Part shown: one piece after another, positions 40,291 through 48,396 of the stretch
How the letters are laid out: each line of letters begins with the position of its first letter
Numbering within the stretch: position 1 is the first letter of the stretch
IMG/VR virus record: IMGVR_UViG_3300045116_000678
Span: 18,903-82,902 of that record
Source of the DNA: a virus
DNA: 64,000 nucleotides
Reading direction: 5' to 3' (one strand)
Notes under the pieces: generated by a model
Databases searched by the model: none
Told to the model about the DNA's origin: nothing
What the model saw: the letters and a program-made list of their open reading frames with translations, nothing else
Made by a program: the position numbers and the translations under genes

Positions 40291-41196
40291 ATGCGCTTCA
40301 AGAACGCCATCAACTTCCGAATCGAGCCGACTTGGCAGGCCGACCATGGGTGCGCACTGGAAGGCCTCGCCCCAGCGGCCTTCGTGCCCTGCGGCCCCTC
40401 GCAGGAAAGTGCCGCCGGCTGGGTGCCGCCGCGCGGGCAGGAACACGGCTCCCTGCTTGAATCCGTCGACGGCCAGTGGCTGCTCGTCTACATGGTCGAG
40501 AGCAAGGCGCTGCCCGCCTCCGTCGTCCGCCGCAAGGTGGACGAGCGCGCCGCGCAGATCGAGGCCACCACCGGCCGCGCGCCAGGCAAGAAGGAGAAGA
40601 AGCAGCTCAAGGAGGACATCACGCACGAGCTGCTGCCGCTGGCCTTCACGCGCCATGCGCGCACGGCGGTGTGGATCGACCCCGACCAGCGCCGCCTGAC
40701 GCTCGACACCTCGAACATGGCGCGCGCCGATTCGGTGGTCACGGCCCTGGTGCAGGCGATCCCCGGCTTTGCCGTGGGTGCGGTGCATACCCAGGTGGAG
40801 CCGGCCAGCGCCATGGCCGGCTGGCTGGCCACACAGGATCCGCCCTCTGGCTTCACCATCGACAGGGAGTGCGAACTCAAGGCCACCGACGACTCCAAGG
40901 CCGTGGTGCGCTACGGCAAGCACCCGCTGGACATCGAAGAGGTCCGCCAGCACATCGCCAGCGGGAAGCGGCCCACGCGCTTGGCCATGACCTGGGAGGA
41001 CCGCGTGTCCTTCGAACTGACCGAAGGCGGGCAACTGCGCAAGCTGGCCTTCCTCGAAGGCGTATTCGACGGCGGCGAATCGAAGGGCGGCAAGGGCAGC
41101 GACGAGAACTTCGACACCGACGCCGCCATCGTCACCGGCGAGCTGGGACAGCTGCTGCCCGCCCTGATCGACGCCCTCGGTGGGGAGACGTCGTGA
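40291..41196 (+). CDS. rdgC: RdgC, recombination-associated protein
   Basis: 301 residues, the normal RdgC length. MRFKNAINFRIEP, then QWLLVYMVESKALPASVVRRKV and IDRECELKATDDSKAVVRYGKHPL, are RdgC signatures. RdgC forms a ring on DNA and restrains RecA. Here it is phage-encoded, between KTSC and a peptidase, so it may favour the phage's own ERF pathway. Its stop overlaps the next start. Confidence 0.9.
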   Translation: MRFKNAINFRIEPTWQADHGCALEGLAPAAFVPCGPSQESAAGWVPPRGQEHGSLLESVDGQWLLVYMVESKALPASVVRRKVDERAAQIEATTGRAPGKKEKKQLKEDITHELLPLAFTRHARTAVWIDPDQRRLTLDTSNMARADSVVTALVQAIPGFAVGAVHTQVEPASAMAGWLATQDPPSGFTIDRECELKATDDSKAVVRYGKHPLDIEEVRQHIASGKRPTRLAMTWEDRVSFELTEGGQLRKLAFLEGVFDGGESKGGKGSDENFDTDAAIVTGELGQLLPALIDALGGETS

Positions 41197-41837
41197 TGTG
41201 GGAAACAAAACTCTCGATGCTCAAGCGCGGCATCGACCTGATGGAGCGCTTCTGCGCGGCCAATGACCTCCAGGTGCCGCCCGTCGTGGCAACCGATCGG
41301 CGGGCCTGGAACTTCGACGCCTGCGCCTACTACCGGCCGATCGAGATCCACATCTGTCCCTATAGGTGCGCGGCGATCGGCTACGCCGGCATGCAGTGGT
41401 CGTTTCCAGGCCATTCCGTCGACCGCACACCCTATGGCGTGATCGCCCACGAGCTCGGCCACCATGCCGATTGGGTCAGGAGCGACCAGAAGGGCCGCTA
41501 CTTCGGCGATTTCAGCATTGCCATGCGCAAGCGCTGTGCGGAAGCGCCGCTGACGTCCTACTGCCCAAACGACGCAGAGTGGTTCGCGGAGATGTTCCGG
41601 CTGTTCGTCACGAACCCGGATCTGCTGTCGCATCTGCGGCCGCGCACCCACGCAGATCTGTTGGAACACTTCAAGCCAGTCTTCGAAGACGCCTGGAGCC
41701 AGCGACTGCACGGCGCACCTGATCGGACCATCCTGGCCATCCGCCGCAAGCTGGATCCGAAGCGGCCAGTGCGCAAGGCTCACGAGCCGTCAGACCGCAA
41801 CTACCGCGACAGCGGATTGGAAAGAGCGGCAGCGTGA
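41196..41837 (+). CDS. putative zinc metallopeptidase
   Basis: 213 residues from the ATG at 41196, overlapping the RdgC stop. It has HELGHH (His85-Glu86-x2-His89) and a downstream acidic helix NDAEWFAEMF (Glu128/Glu132) that could give the third zinc ligand, as in gluzincins. No signal peptide, so it is a cytoplasmic peptidase-like protein. Substrate unknown; perhaps an anti-host-defence or regulator-cleaving role. Confidence 0.7.
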   Translation: MWETKLSMLKRGIDLMERFCAANDLQVPPVVATDRRAWNFDACAYYRPIEIHICPYRCAAIGYAGMQWSFPGHSVDRTPYGVIAHELGHHADWVRSDQKGRYFGDFSIAMRKRCAEAPLTSYCPNDAEWFAEMFRLFVTNPDLLSHLRPRTHADLLEHFKPVFEDAWSQRLHGAPDRTILAIRRKLDPKRPVRKAHEPSDRNYRDSGLERAAA

Positions 41838-41839
41838 CG

Positions 41840-42196
41840 CTACTTTTTCCAGACCAGCGGCACGATCACGGCTGCGGCAGCTGCGAGTGCGCTGACAGCG
41901 GCGGCGATGGCCGCAACCATTCCCCAGCGGGCAGACCGCTCAGCGGCTGCCGTCGAGCGTTGCTGCGCAGTGCGGGCGATCTCCGCGGCCGCCTCGGATT
42001 GAGCATGGTCATGGCGAGCCAGCCACAGCTCGGCAGCCGTCCCAGCTTCCCCGACGAAATGGCCGTCGTTGAGGGCCGTGCGGATTTCGAACGCATCATG
42101 CTCAGCCGCGAAGGCGTCGAAGTCAGCGGCGGTGTAAGCGCTGAATCCCCCGGGGACCACGTGCATGTGGCCATTTCTGTCGCGATAGGTCGCCAT
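41840..42196 (-). CDS. tail-anchored membrane protein, moron cassette
   Basis: 118 residues: a soluble N-terminus (MATYRDRNGHMHVVPGGFSA), a coiled-coil-like Ala/Arg/Gln stretch and a C-terminal membrane helix (about 93-115). It shares the middle pattern '...G-x-FVG...' and the TAAAERSARW junction with the protein at 42449-42829, so the two look like paralogs. Minus strand inside a plus-strand operon. Possible superinfection-exclusion protein, inferred only from layout. Confidence 0.6.
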   Translation of the reverse strand: MATYRDRNGHMHVVPGGFSAYTAADFDAFAAEHDAFEIRTALNDGHFVGEAGTAAELWLARHDHAQSEAAAEIARTAQQRSTAAAERSARWGMVAAIAAAVSALAAAAAVIVPLVWKK

Positions 42197-42199
42197 CTT

Positions 42200-42445
42200 T
42201 CAATCCGTATCGAGGTCGAATTCCATCTGGGTCTGCCGGATGACGCGCGCCACGTCGAGCCGGTAATGCGCGCGCTGTGCACCCACAGGCACATACCAGT
42301 TCGGCTCGCCCGGGCCAGCGTCGGCCCAGCGCACGCCGTTGGTGTGGACGTCCGTGACTTGGCCAGCCATGCCGTGCAGCGCCTCGATGCGCTCGATCAG
42401 GATCTCGCGCAGTTGACGCGCGGTGCGGGTGGGCTTGAAGGGCAT
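42200..42445 (-). CDS. small soluble protein of the moron cassette
   Basis: 81 residues (MPFKPTRTARQLREILIER). Helical N-terminus; the second half has WYVPVGAQRAHYRLDVARVIRQ. No membrane segment. It sits between the two paralogous membrane proteins on the minus strand. Function unknown. Confidence 0.55.
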   Translation of the reverse strand: MPFKPTRTARQLREILIERIEALHGMAGQVTDVHTNGVRWADAGPGEPNWYVPVGAQRAHYRLDVARVIRQTQMEFDLDTD

Positions 42446-42448
42446 GCG

Positions 42449-42829
42449 TCAGCCCACCCACTCTTTGATAAACGGCCAGCCTGCTACCAGCAGTGCAGCC
42501 ATCGATACCGCGATCGCCCACCCTGCCCAGCGGGCAGACCTGTCGGCGGCGTCGGCTGCCCGCTCTGCCGCGGCAGTCGCGCGCTCCTCCCTGTCAACCC
42601 TCGCGCCTTCAGAAAAACGGTAAGCCGCCGCCCTGGCGCGCTCGACGTAGATCTCGACAGAGGTCCTTTTTTTTCCAACGAAGTACCCGCGGGCAAGGCG
42701 CTCTTCGAGTTCGTCAACCGGGTCGTCTTCGCCAGCGAAGGCAAGGTCTTTGTTGGCAGCGTGCTCCCGGTGCAGGGAGGCCCAGCGGTCGATGTCTCTG
42801 TGGTCGAGCCAGTTCGCTTCGTCAGCCAT
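42449..42829 (-). CDS. tail-anchored membrane protein, paralog
   Basis: 126 residues from the ATG at 42829 (MADEANWLDHRDIDRWAS). Soluble charged N-terminus, Arg/Ala/Glu-rich coiled coil with AAERAADAADRSARW, then a C-terminal membrane helix (about 103-121). Same architecture as the protein at 41840. First gene of a three-gene minus-strand cassette that interrupts the rightward operon. Confidence 0.6.
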   Translation of the reverse strand: MADEANWLDHRDIDRWASLHREHAANKDLAFAGEDDPVDELEERLARGYFVGKKRTSVEIYVERARAAAYRFSEGARVDREERATAAAERAADAADRSARWAGWAIAVSMAALLVAGWPFIKEWVG

Positions 42830-42855
42830 CTTCGTCTCCTCGTAGCTGTTCCAGC

Positions 42856-43629
42856 ATGATGCCACCACTCGAAATCAGCACAAACCCGTGCCCCGTGCAT
42901 GAGGTATCGCCTGCCGGTGATGAAGTGCAGCCATCGCCCAAGGGCGATGCGCGCGAGCGCCCGATACTCTTCTCCGCGCCCATGGTGCGCGCCCTGCTGG
43001 CCGGCACGAAGACGCAGACGCGGCGGGTTGTCAAGCTCCCTCACAACAACCGTCTGGGCCAGTGGGAGGTGTTGCCATGGGGCGGGCCGAATGGTGGCCG
43101 AACGCGCGGCGGCGAAATGGTGCCCTTCCAAAACGTGATCGGGCACAGCCGCACCGGCGACATTGTCGGCTGCCCCTACGGCCAGCCCGGCGACCGGCTG
43201 TGGGTACGCGAGACGTTCTTTGCGTGGGGCCGCTGGGAATCCCGCTTCAGCTCAAAGAAGAACCGCGACGAGTGGCACTTCGTGGACGAGACCCTCGTCA
43301 GCGGGCACGCCTACCGCTACGCCGCCGACGGCCTCTGGCCAATAGCCGCCCGGCCTCGCCTGGCCGGAGCGAAGCCAAGCTGGTGGCAGCGCCCGGCGAT
43401 CTACATGCCGCGGGTGGCCAGCCGGATCGCGCTGGAGGTCAGCGGCGTGCGCGTCGAGCGGCTGCAGGACATCAGCGAGAAGGACGCGCTGGCTGAGGGC
43501 ATCGAGCATTTCGTGCCTGATGACCCCCGCAAAGAGTATCGGCTGCTCTGGGAAGACATCAATGGCGCCGGCAGCTGGGGCGCCAATCCCTGCGTGTGGG
43601 TAGTCGAGTTCCGGAGGATCGCACCGTGA
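42856..43629 (+). CDS. ASCH-domain protein
   Basis: 257 residues (ATG at 42856 or 42859). RPILFSAPMVRALLAGTKTQTRR is the ASCH-type opening, followed by YGQPGDRLWVRETF and ISEKDALAEGIEH. Phage ASCH proteins bind RNA or modified nucleotides; some are hydrolases. Its stop overlaps the next gene's GTG. Confidence 0.75.
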   Translation: MMPPLEISTNPCPVHEVSPAGDEVQPSPKGDARERPILFSAPMVRALLAGTKTQTRRVVKLPHNNRLGQWEVLPWGGPNGGRTRGGEMVPFQNVIGHSRTGDIVGCPYGQPGDRLWVRETFFAWGRWESRFSSKKNRDEWHFVDETLVSGHAYRYAADGLWPIAARPRLAGAKPSWWQRPAIYMPRVASRIALEVSGVRVERLQDISEKDALAEGIEHFVPDDPRKEYRLLWEDINGAGSWGANPCVWVVEFRRIAP

Positions 43630-43898
43630 GCGGCCTGTTCCTCACCGATGAAGAGGTCGACGACATGTGCGCCGGCCTGAGCACCAACGCTGTGAAGGTG
43701 CGCCGCCTGCGCGCCCTTGGCCTGGTGGTCAACGTGAAACCCAACGGGCGGCCCCTGATCGTGCGTTCGCACGCCGAGGCTGTCATGAGCGGCCGGCCCA
43801 AGATGGAAGCCGCCGCCCAGCCGCAGGAGGCCGAGCCGGCACCGGCCGCCAACACCGCCGGCATCGTGGCCCTCTTTGGCCGCAGGAAGGCTGCCTAA
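43626..43898 (+). CDS. DUF4224-like protein before the integrase
   Basis: 90 residues, GTG start at 43626. LFLTDEEVDDMCAGLSTNAVKV and RALGLVVNVKPNGRPLIVR match DUF4224, a short protein usually encoded right before phage integrases. An excisionase or integrase-regulating role is inferred from that recurring place. Confidence 0.7.
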   Translation: MSGLFLTDEEVDDMCAGLSTNAVKVRRLRALGLVVNVKPNGRPLIVRSHAEAVMSGRPKMEAAAQPQEAEPAPAANTAGIVALFGRRKAA

Positions 43899-43899
43899 G

Positions 43900-45015
43900 A
43901 TGTGCTCCATGGGGCGACGCCGAAAGTTCGATGACGGACTCGAGCCGCGGGTCTACCTGAACCACGGCGCCTACTACTACGTCCACCAGAACGGCAAGTG
44001 GGAGCGGCTGGGCACCGACAAGGACGAGGCCAACCGCAAGGCCCGGATCCACAACGACCCGGGCAGCCTGTACGGCACGATGGTCTACTGGCTCGACCAG
44101 TTCCTGCTGCACTGCGAGGAGCGCGTGCGGCGCAAGACCATGAGCCAGCGCACGCTGGACGATTACCGGGACGCCATCCTGCCGCCGACCGAGACGCGGG
44201 CCAGGGGCGCCCTGCGGGTCTACTTCCCGCCGCCGCTGGCGCCGCAGCAGGTCACCCCCGCCATGGTGCAGAACTTCCTGGCCACCATGGCCGAGCTGGG
44301 CCGCCCCACCCCTGCCAACCGCGAGCGCGCCTGCCTTTCCGCGTGCTTCGGCTGGCTGCTGCGCACGGGCAAAGTGCCAGGGCTGGCCAGCAATCCGTGC
44401 CTGCGCTCGGCGGGCGTGCAGCGCAACGCCGAGAAGCGGCGCGCGCGCTACGTCACGCACGACGAGTTCCGCGAGGTATACGCCGTCGCCGGCGCCAGCG
44501 AGCGCCTGATGATGGAGCTGACGTACCGCACTCTGCAGCGCCCGGAAAGCGACATCGTTCTGTGGACATCGGCCAACCTGGTGATGGAGGCTGGCCGGCG
44601 CGTGCTGGTGCACGTCCAGAACAAGACCGGCACCGAGATCCGCATCGCCCTGCCCGACAGCGTCAACGCGCTGCTGGACCGCGCCCTGGGCACCGAGGCC
44701 AACGTCGTGCGGCTGCGGCAGCCGCTGGTGCAGCGCCTGGACGGCGAGAACTACACGTACGACGGCCTCAGCTCGATGCTGCGCCGGTCGATCGCCGTGG
44801 CCAACGAGCGGCGCCTGGCGCGCAAGCTCCCGCCCATGGCGTCCTTCGGCTTCCGCGACCTGAAGGGCAAGGGGGCCACCGACATGTGGCTGGCGGGCGT
44901 GCCGATCGAGCGCATCCAGCTGCTCTGCGGCCACAAGTCGAAGACCACCACCGAGGTCTACATCAAGCAGCGCTGGCGCGAGACGGCCCAGCCCAACATG
45001 GTCGAAGTCGGGTAG
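43900..45015 (+). CDS. int: tyrosine integrase
   Basis: 371 residues from the ATG at 43900, 10 bases after AGGAAGG; ATG 43909 is an alternative. An N-terminal arm-binding part precedes a core-binding SAM-like domain. The catalytic domain has the first Arg region (TYRTLQRPESD), FRDLKGKG with Arg319, LLCGHKS with His345, and Tyr354 in EVYIK. The usual His of the HxxR motif is Phe316 here, a variation seen in this family. It ends 145 bases from the tRNA-Asn fragment it presumably targets. Confidence 0.9.
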   Translation: MCSMGRRRKFDDGLEPRVYLNHGAYYYVHQNGKWERLGTDKDEANRKARIHNDPGSLYGTMVYWLDQFLLHCEERVRRKTMSQRTLDDYRDAILPPTETRARGALRVYFPPPLAPQQVTPAMVQNFLATMAELGRPTPANRERACLSACFGWLLRTGKVPGLASNPCLRSAGVQRNAEKRRARYVTHDEFREVYAVAGASERLMMELTYRTLQRPESDIVLWTSANLVMEAGRRVLVHVQNKTGTEIRIALPDSVNALLDRALGTEANVVRLRQPLVQRLDGENYTYDGLSSMLRRSIAVANERRLARKLPPMASFGFRDLKGKGATDMWLAGVPIERIQLLCGHKSKTTTEVYIKQRWRETAQPNMVEVG

Positions 45016-45021
45016 CCTGCG

Positions 45022-45107
45022 CTGCCAAATATCCAGTGGTTTCGCACCCGGAATTGCACAAAAAATGTGCAGAAATGGGCCTCCGATCTGCTTCCAGTAT
45101 TTGGCAG
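45022..45107. promoter_or_regulatory. inverted repeats between integrase and attachment site
   Basis: CTGCCAAATA (45022-45031) and TATTTGGCAG (45098-45107) are perfect complements, with TGCACA-A5-TGTGCA (45055-45071) between them. Such dyads near the integrase are candidates for arm-type integrase or excisionase sites. Confidence 0.55.
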
Positions 45108-45159
45108 TGACCGGCCCGATCTCCAGCATCCATGCGGGCTGCGGGCCCGAAACAACCGG

Positions 45160-45207
45160 GGACTGTTAATCCGTAGGTCCCTGGTTCGAGCCCAGGTCGG
45201 GGAGCCA
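45160..45207 (+). other. attR: 3' fragment of tRNA-Asn
   Basis: 48 bases match the 3' part of tRNA-Asn(GTT): anticodon arm ACTGTTAATCC, T arm GGTTCGAGCCC, acceptor 3' strand and encoded CCA. No matching 5' half precedes; upstream is phage sequence. This is the duplicated core left by integration into tRNA-Asn. The intact gene should be at the other prophage end, left of the window. Confidence 0.85.
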
Positions 45208-45230
45208 AATGAAAGGCCGCATGGCCATTA

Positions 45231-45272
45231 GCCCCGCTGCTACAGTTTCTGTAGCGCGGGGCTTCTTCTTTT
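45231..45272 (+). terminator. tRNA-Asn terminator
   Basis: GCCCCGC and GCGGGGC with the inner pair GCTACAG/CTGTAGC form a ~14-bp stem with TTT loop, followed by TTCTTCTTTT. It lies 24 bases after the tRNA-Asn CCA, the expected place for the original tRNA transcript end. Confidence 0.85.
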
Positions 45273-45696
45273 CTGCGACGATTTCGCCGATGTAATGGCG
45301 GATGTAAGGCGATTTTTGGGTCGGGGCAGAACTGAGGACGGGGAGAAAGCGCAGGTGCCATCCTTCAGCCAGGTCAACGCCTGCTCGTCGACTAGCCTTT
45401 ACCGGGCCCGGTGCGACGGCGGGGACGTGGAGCGAATCAGGAGTCTTTGCAGCGGCTGACCCGACGTGCGCGAGAACGTGCAGTGGACTCCCAAGCACGA
45501 CTACAAGCTGAAGTCGTCACTCGACGCGAAGGAGTGCCGGAGGCGCGCGAAAGCGACTTCGCCTCCCACAATGTGGACTGATGACTGGCAAAGCATCCAG
45601 CATTTCCAACCAATCCCGCACACAACTGAACTTTCTTGCAACGTTAGTGCACTTACTGCTAGCAAGGAAAACTTGCAAGCTGCAGAATCCGCGCCT
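45273..45696. other. gap after the attachment site
   Basis: Chromosome-like or decayed sequence with no supported gene. A long plus-strand frame covers its right part, but its upstream half does not look like protein. The first confident coding is the small antitoxin-like gene at 45697. Confidence 0.4.
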
Positions 45697-45936
45697 ATGG
45701 ATACCTCCATGCGCCTTTGTTTCTCGATGGGTCCTTTCGACCTCGTGAACGAAGAGCCTGTACTCTTTCGCCAAATCGACCACCCGACTCCTTCCAAGAC
45801 TGGACTGAAGCCGGGGGAGTTTGATCGTGAGCGCATGTCAAAGGCCCTAGCTGGCCCAAGCATCACCATCCCGCAGGGTCTGTCTGCCGACGAAATCGGG
45901 GCTTTCATCCTCGACGCTGCCGCGCGGATGAAATGA
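45697..45936 (+). CDS. antitoxin-like small protein
   Basis: 79 residues from the ATG at 45697 (MDTSMRLCFSMGPFDLV); the start is uncertain, as no good ribosome site is visible. The C-terminal helix LSADEIGAFILDAAARMK is typical of short partner proteins. The stop overlaps the downstream start by ATGA. Likely partner of the next gene. Confidence 0.4.
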   Translation: MDTSMRLCFSMGPFDLVNEEPVLFRQIDHPTPSKTGLKPGEFDRERMSKALAGPSITIPQGLSADEIGAFILDAAARMK

Positions 45937-46385
45937 CCTTCACCGTCGGGTTTAAGCGGAAGTTTGCATTCGAGTACGAGCAGCGCCTGGGCAAGGCGGA
46001 TCGGACTGCGATCAACGTCTTCATCGCTACCTTCGTTCAGCATGGTCTAGCCGACCAAACAAGATACGTGGGGCGCGTCTCCCCGTCTTGGATGAACATC
46101 CCGACCGATCATCCCAACTACAAGTACGCCCAGGAAAACCACCTTTGGCATTACCACATCGGTATTCCGAAGTACCAAGGCGCTCAGGCGTGGGGGAAGA
46201 CTTCCGATTGGATCTTGCATTTCCAGTGGCAGGATCGCGGTGATCGCGTGGAGCTGGTCGACCTGTACGCTCACCATGACCAGGATGGAAAGTTTCGGCT
46301 TCCCACCGCGGACTACCTGGAAGACGACCCAGCGGCGGCTGCACCTGAGCCGATTGCCCAACCACCAGATCCTCCATCGGTCTGA
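45933..46385 (+). CDS. putative toxin, RelE/ParE-like size and context
   Basis: 150 residues with a basic N-terminus (MTFTVGFKRKFAFEYEQRL) and a beta-rich middle: HLWHYHIGIPKY, WILHFQWQDRGDRVELVDLY, GKFRLP. Arrangement of a small antitoxin-like gene then this one with ATGA overlap fits a type II toxin-antitoxin pair. The 'YHIG ... LHFQW ... LVDLY.H' pattern is shared by a family I recall without a proven role. Isolated from neighbours by a strong terminator. Confidence 0.5.
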   Translation: MTFTVGFKRKFAFEYEQRLGKADRTAINVFIATFVQHGLADQTRYVGRVSPSWMNIPTDHPNYKYAQENHLWHYHIGIPKYQGAQAWGKTSDWILHFQWQDRGDRVELVDLYAHHDQDGKFRLPTADYLEDDPAAAAPEPIAQPPDPPSV

Positions 46386-46395
46386 GCCATCGAAC

Positions 46396-46418
46396 AGCCC
46401 GCCCCGCGCGGGCTTTTT
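46396..46418 (+). terminator. terminator after the toxin-like gene
   Basis: AGCCCGC and GCGGGCT flank a CCCGC loop, followed by TTTTT, 11 bases after the stop. Confidence 0.85.
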
Positions 46419-46507
46419 CTCGCCCGCAGCCAACTATTTCACGCGCGCTATGGAGGAATCTGACGGAAACTGAGCGTCCTCCCTGGCCGACCTCCAAGCG
46501 GCCTTCG

Positions 46508-46533
46508 GCCCACCCTAATCGGTGGGCTTTTTC
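46508..46533 (+). terminator. second rho-independent terminator
   Basis: GCCCACC and GGTGGGC flank CTAATC, then TTTTTTC. It stands 85 bases before the convergent ParB-like gene's stop. Confidence 0.8.
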
Positions 46534-46618
46534 TTGCATGGTGAGGGTTACCGGTTGCTGTCGGCTGTCTCCGCCGTCGTAGCCCCGCAGCGGGGCAACT
46601 GTCGATCCCGCACACCTG

Positions 46619-47497
46619 CTACGCATCAATCGATGTCAGCTCCACCAGCTTGGCAAACTCTTCCAAGATTTCGGGGTAGTGCCTCTGCATGTAATGCATC
46701 ACACGTTCGTTATCGATCATCTTCACGACATACCCCCTCGCCAACATCAGGTTCAACATGTCTTCCCCGTGAGACTGCTCGGCTATCTTGTACTGCGCGA
46801 GCAAATTAGACATCTCGGTTTCCATGCGCAGTAGCTGCTCCTGAGATAGGGCGCGACGACCTAACGGCCGCTTTCCGGCGACCAAAAGCTCTGGCGAAGT
46901 CGCCGCGAGCAGTGCCCTGGCATATGAGGCACTGACGCTGTTTGCGGACACCATCAATTCCGCGCATTCAATCTGTCGGGTGGGCTTCATTCTTCGCAGC
47001 GCGACCGGGACTTCGGGAGAGAAGTTGACGTCCTTCAGTATGGCTACGACCTCGTCGCAAATTCCGTCAAGCAGGGTACTTTTCTTCTGCAGCAGCGAAA
47101 CGTCGATCGATAGACCCTTGGCAAGTTTGGCCGGAGGAATGCCGCGATCTACCGCGCGACGGATCATCAGATGCTCTTGAATCGTCGACAAACGGCTAAT
47201 GCGGTTGTTGTACGTGAAAGTTTCGTCGTCAGTGGCGATGAGGCATGGCACCTCGAGAATTGAAAGCTCCTTAATGACCTCCAATCGCAAGTGACCATCC
47301 AGAACAAGGTGATGCCCAGTTTTCTTATCCACACCAGACACCGATAGAGGTTCGATCAGTCCGATCTCTTGGATTGACTCGCGAATCTGTCGATACTTGG
47401 GAATCAGCTTGTTCTTCGGATCGAGCTTTACCGATGGGAGTAGCGCGCTCACCGCAATCATGATTGGCTTGGGAAGAAAGGCCAACAGGGTGCTCAT
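46619..47497 (-). CDS. ParB-like protein 2 (RepB C-terminal type)
   Basis: 292 residues. ParB/Spo0J N-terminal core: SIQEIGLIEPLSV, HHLVLDGHLRLEVIKEL, followed by a helical DNA-binding middle and a C-terminal helical domain. It overlaps ParB-like protein 1 by 4 bases. With the recombinase it forms a three-gene set found on mobile elements. In this setting such proteins may act on recombination-site recognition instead of plasmid partition. Confidence 0.75.
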   Translation of the reverse strand: MSTLLAFLPKPIMIAVSALLPSVKLDPKNKLIPKYRQIRESIQEIGLIEPLSVSGVDKKTGHHLVLDGHLRLEVIKELSILEVPCLIATDDETFTYNNRISRLSTIQEHLMIRRAVDRGIPPAKLAKGLSIDVSLLQKKSTLLDGICDEVVAILKDVNFSPEVPVALRRMKPTRQIECAELMVSANSVSASYARALLAATSPELLVAGKRPLGRRALSQEQLLRMETEMSNLLAQYKIAEQSHGEDMLNLMLARGYVVKMIDNERVMHYMQRHYPEILEEFAKLVELTSIDA

Positions 47498-48396
47498 ATC
47501 GGGCCTCCCATACGGACCACTCGCTCGGCGAGGTAAGCAGGGAGCGTGTCTAGTCCTTCCAGCCGCAAGACGTTTACCAAGTTCTCATCGGTGAACATCT
47601 TGCGCAACGCGCCGAGAATGAAGAACAGGCGCTGCTGGGCCAGTGATGATTTCCGGACCATCATGCGCTGTCTCTCAACTTCCTTTTTGTAGGCGCGGAC
47701 TAGACTTGAACTACTGACATCCGCTCGGCGACGTGGCGGTGCTCTTGCAATGCTCCTGCCCAGGAATTGGCGCCGCTCAATCAATTTCTTGGCGTACATC
47801 AACTGTGGCCCGCGCAGTTGCCCCGATTCATACGAGTCTTGCATCGCCAACTGCACAGCCTTGTCGTCGTCACCTGCCCCGACGATCAGCAGTGCGACAG
47901 TAATTGGGATCTGCCCCCGGCCTACTGCAACGAGCAGCCGTTCTTCCCCCTTGTCTGCAAGCTCCAAGATTTGGCGGACATAGCCTTCGTGCATGTCGAT
48001 CTTCTGGGCGATCTCCCGTGGAGAACAGCCCTTGTCGCGAAGAAGCACGATGCCGTTCAAAAGCTCCATGGGTTTGTGTCGGCGCCGAGCGATGTTCTCC
48101 GCCAAGCTCATCACGAAAGCATCCTCGTCGGAGACTGTCACCACAAGCGCCGGTATGCTGGACTCTCCCAATCTCTGGAATGCCTTCATGCGGCCCTCGC
48201 CGCAGATCAAGACGTAGCGTTCTGCGCCATCCGGGCCGGGCCCAGGCGTCACGGTGACGGGCTTCTTCAGCCCCACCACACCAATATTCTTCACGATGAC
48301 GTCGAACTTCTGTTGATCCCGCTCACGAGGGTTCAGAACTTCGATTCGATTCAGCGGAATCATCCGCAGTTCAGGCAGAGAGAGGTTGGCGGTCAT
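47494..48396 (-). CDS. ParB-like protein 1
   Basis: 300 residues. MIPLNRIEVLNPRERD, GLKKPVTVTPG and LICGEGRMKAFQRLG are ParB box motifs. The middle has an HTH (SPREIAQKIDMHEGYVRQIL) and the C-terminus is basic and helical. The start overlaps the recombinase stop by ATGA, so all three genes are one operon. Confidence 0.8.
   Translation of the reverse strand: MTANLSLPELRMIPLNRIEVLNPRERDQQKFDVIVKNIGVVGLKKPVTVTPGPGPDGAERYVLICGEGRMKAFQRLGESSIPALVVTVSDEDAFVMSLAENIARRRHKPMELLNGIVLLRDKGCSPREIAQKIDMHEGYVRQILELADKGEERLLVAVGRGQIPITVALLIVGAGDDDKAVQLAMQDSYESGQLRGPQLMYAKKLIERRQFLGRSIARAPPRRRADVSSSSLVRAYKKEVERQRMMVRKSSLAQQRLFFILGALRKMFTDENLVNVLRLEGLDTLPAYLAERVVRMGGPI

Noticed and set aside
41353-41364. CCCTATAGG in the peptidase gene as a repeat copy
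   Set aside because: Core is incomplete (AGGTG instead of AGGGG) and lies in coding DNA.
45120-45207. Complete tRNA-Asn gene
   Set aside because: Only the 3' part from the anticodon arm matches; the 5' half is absent.
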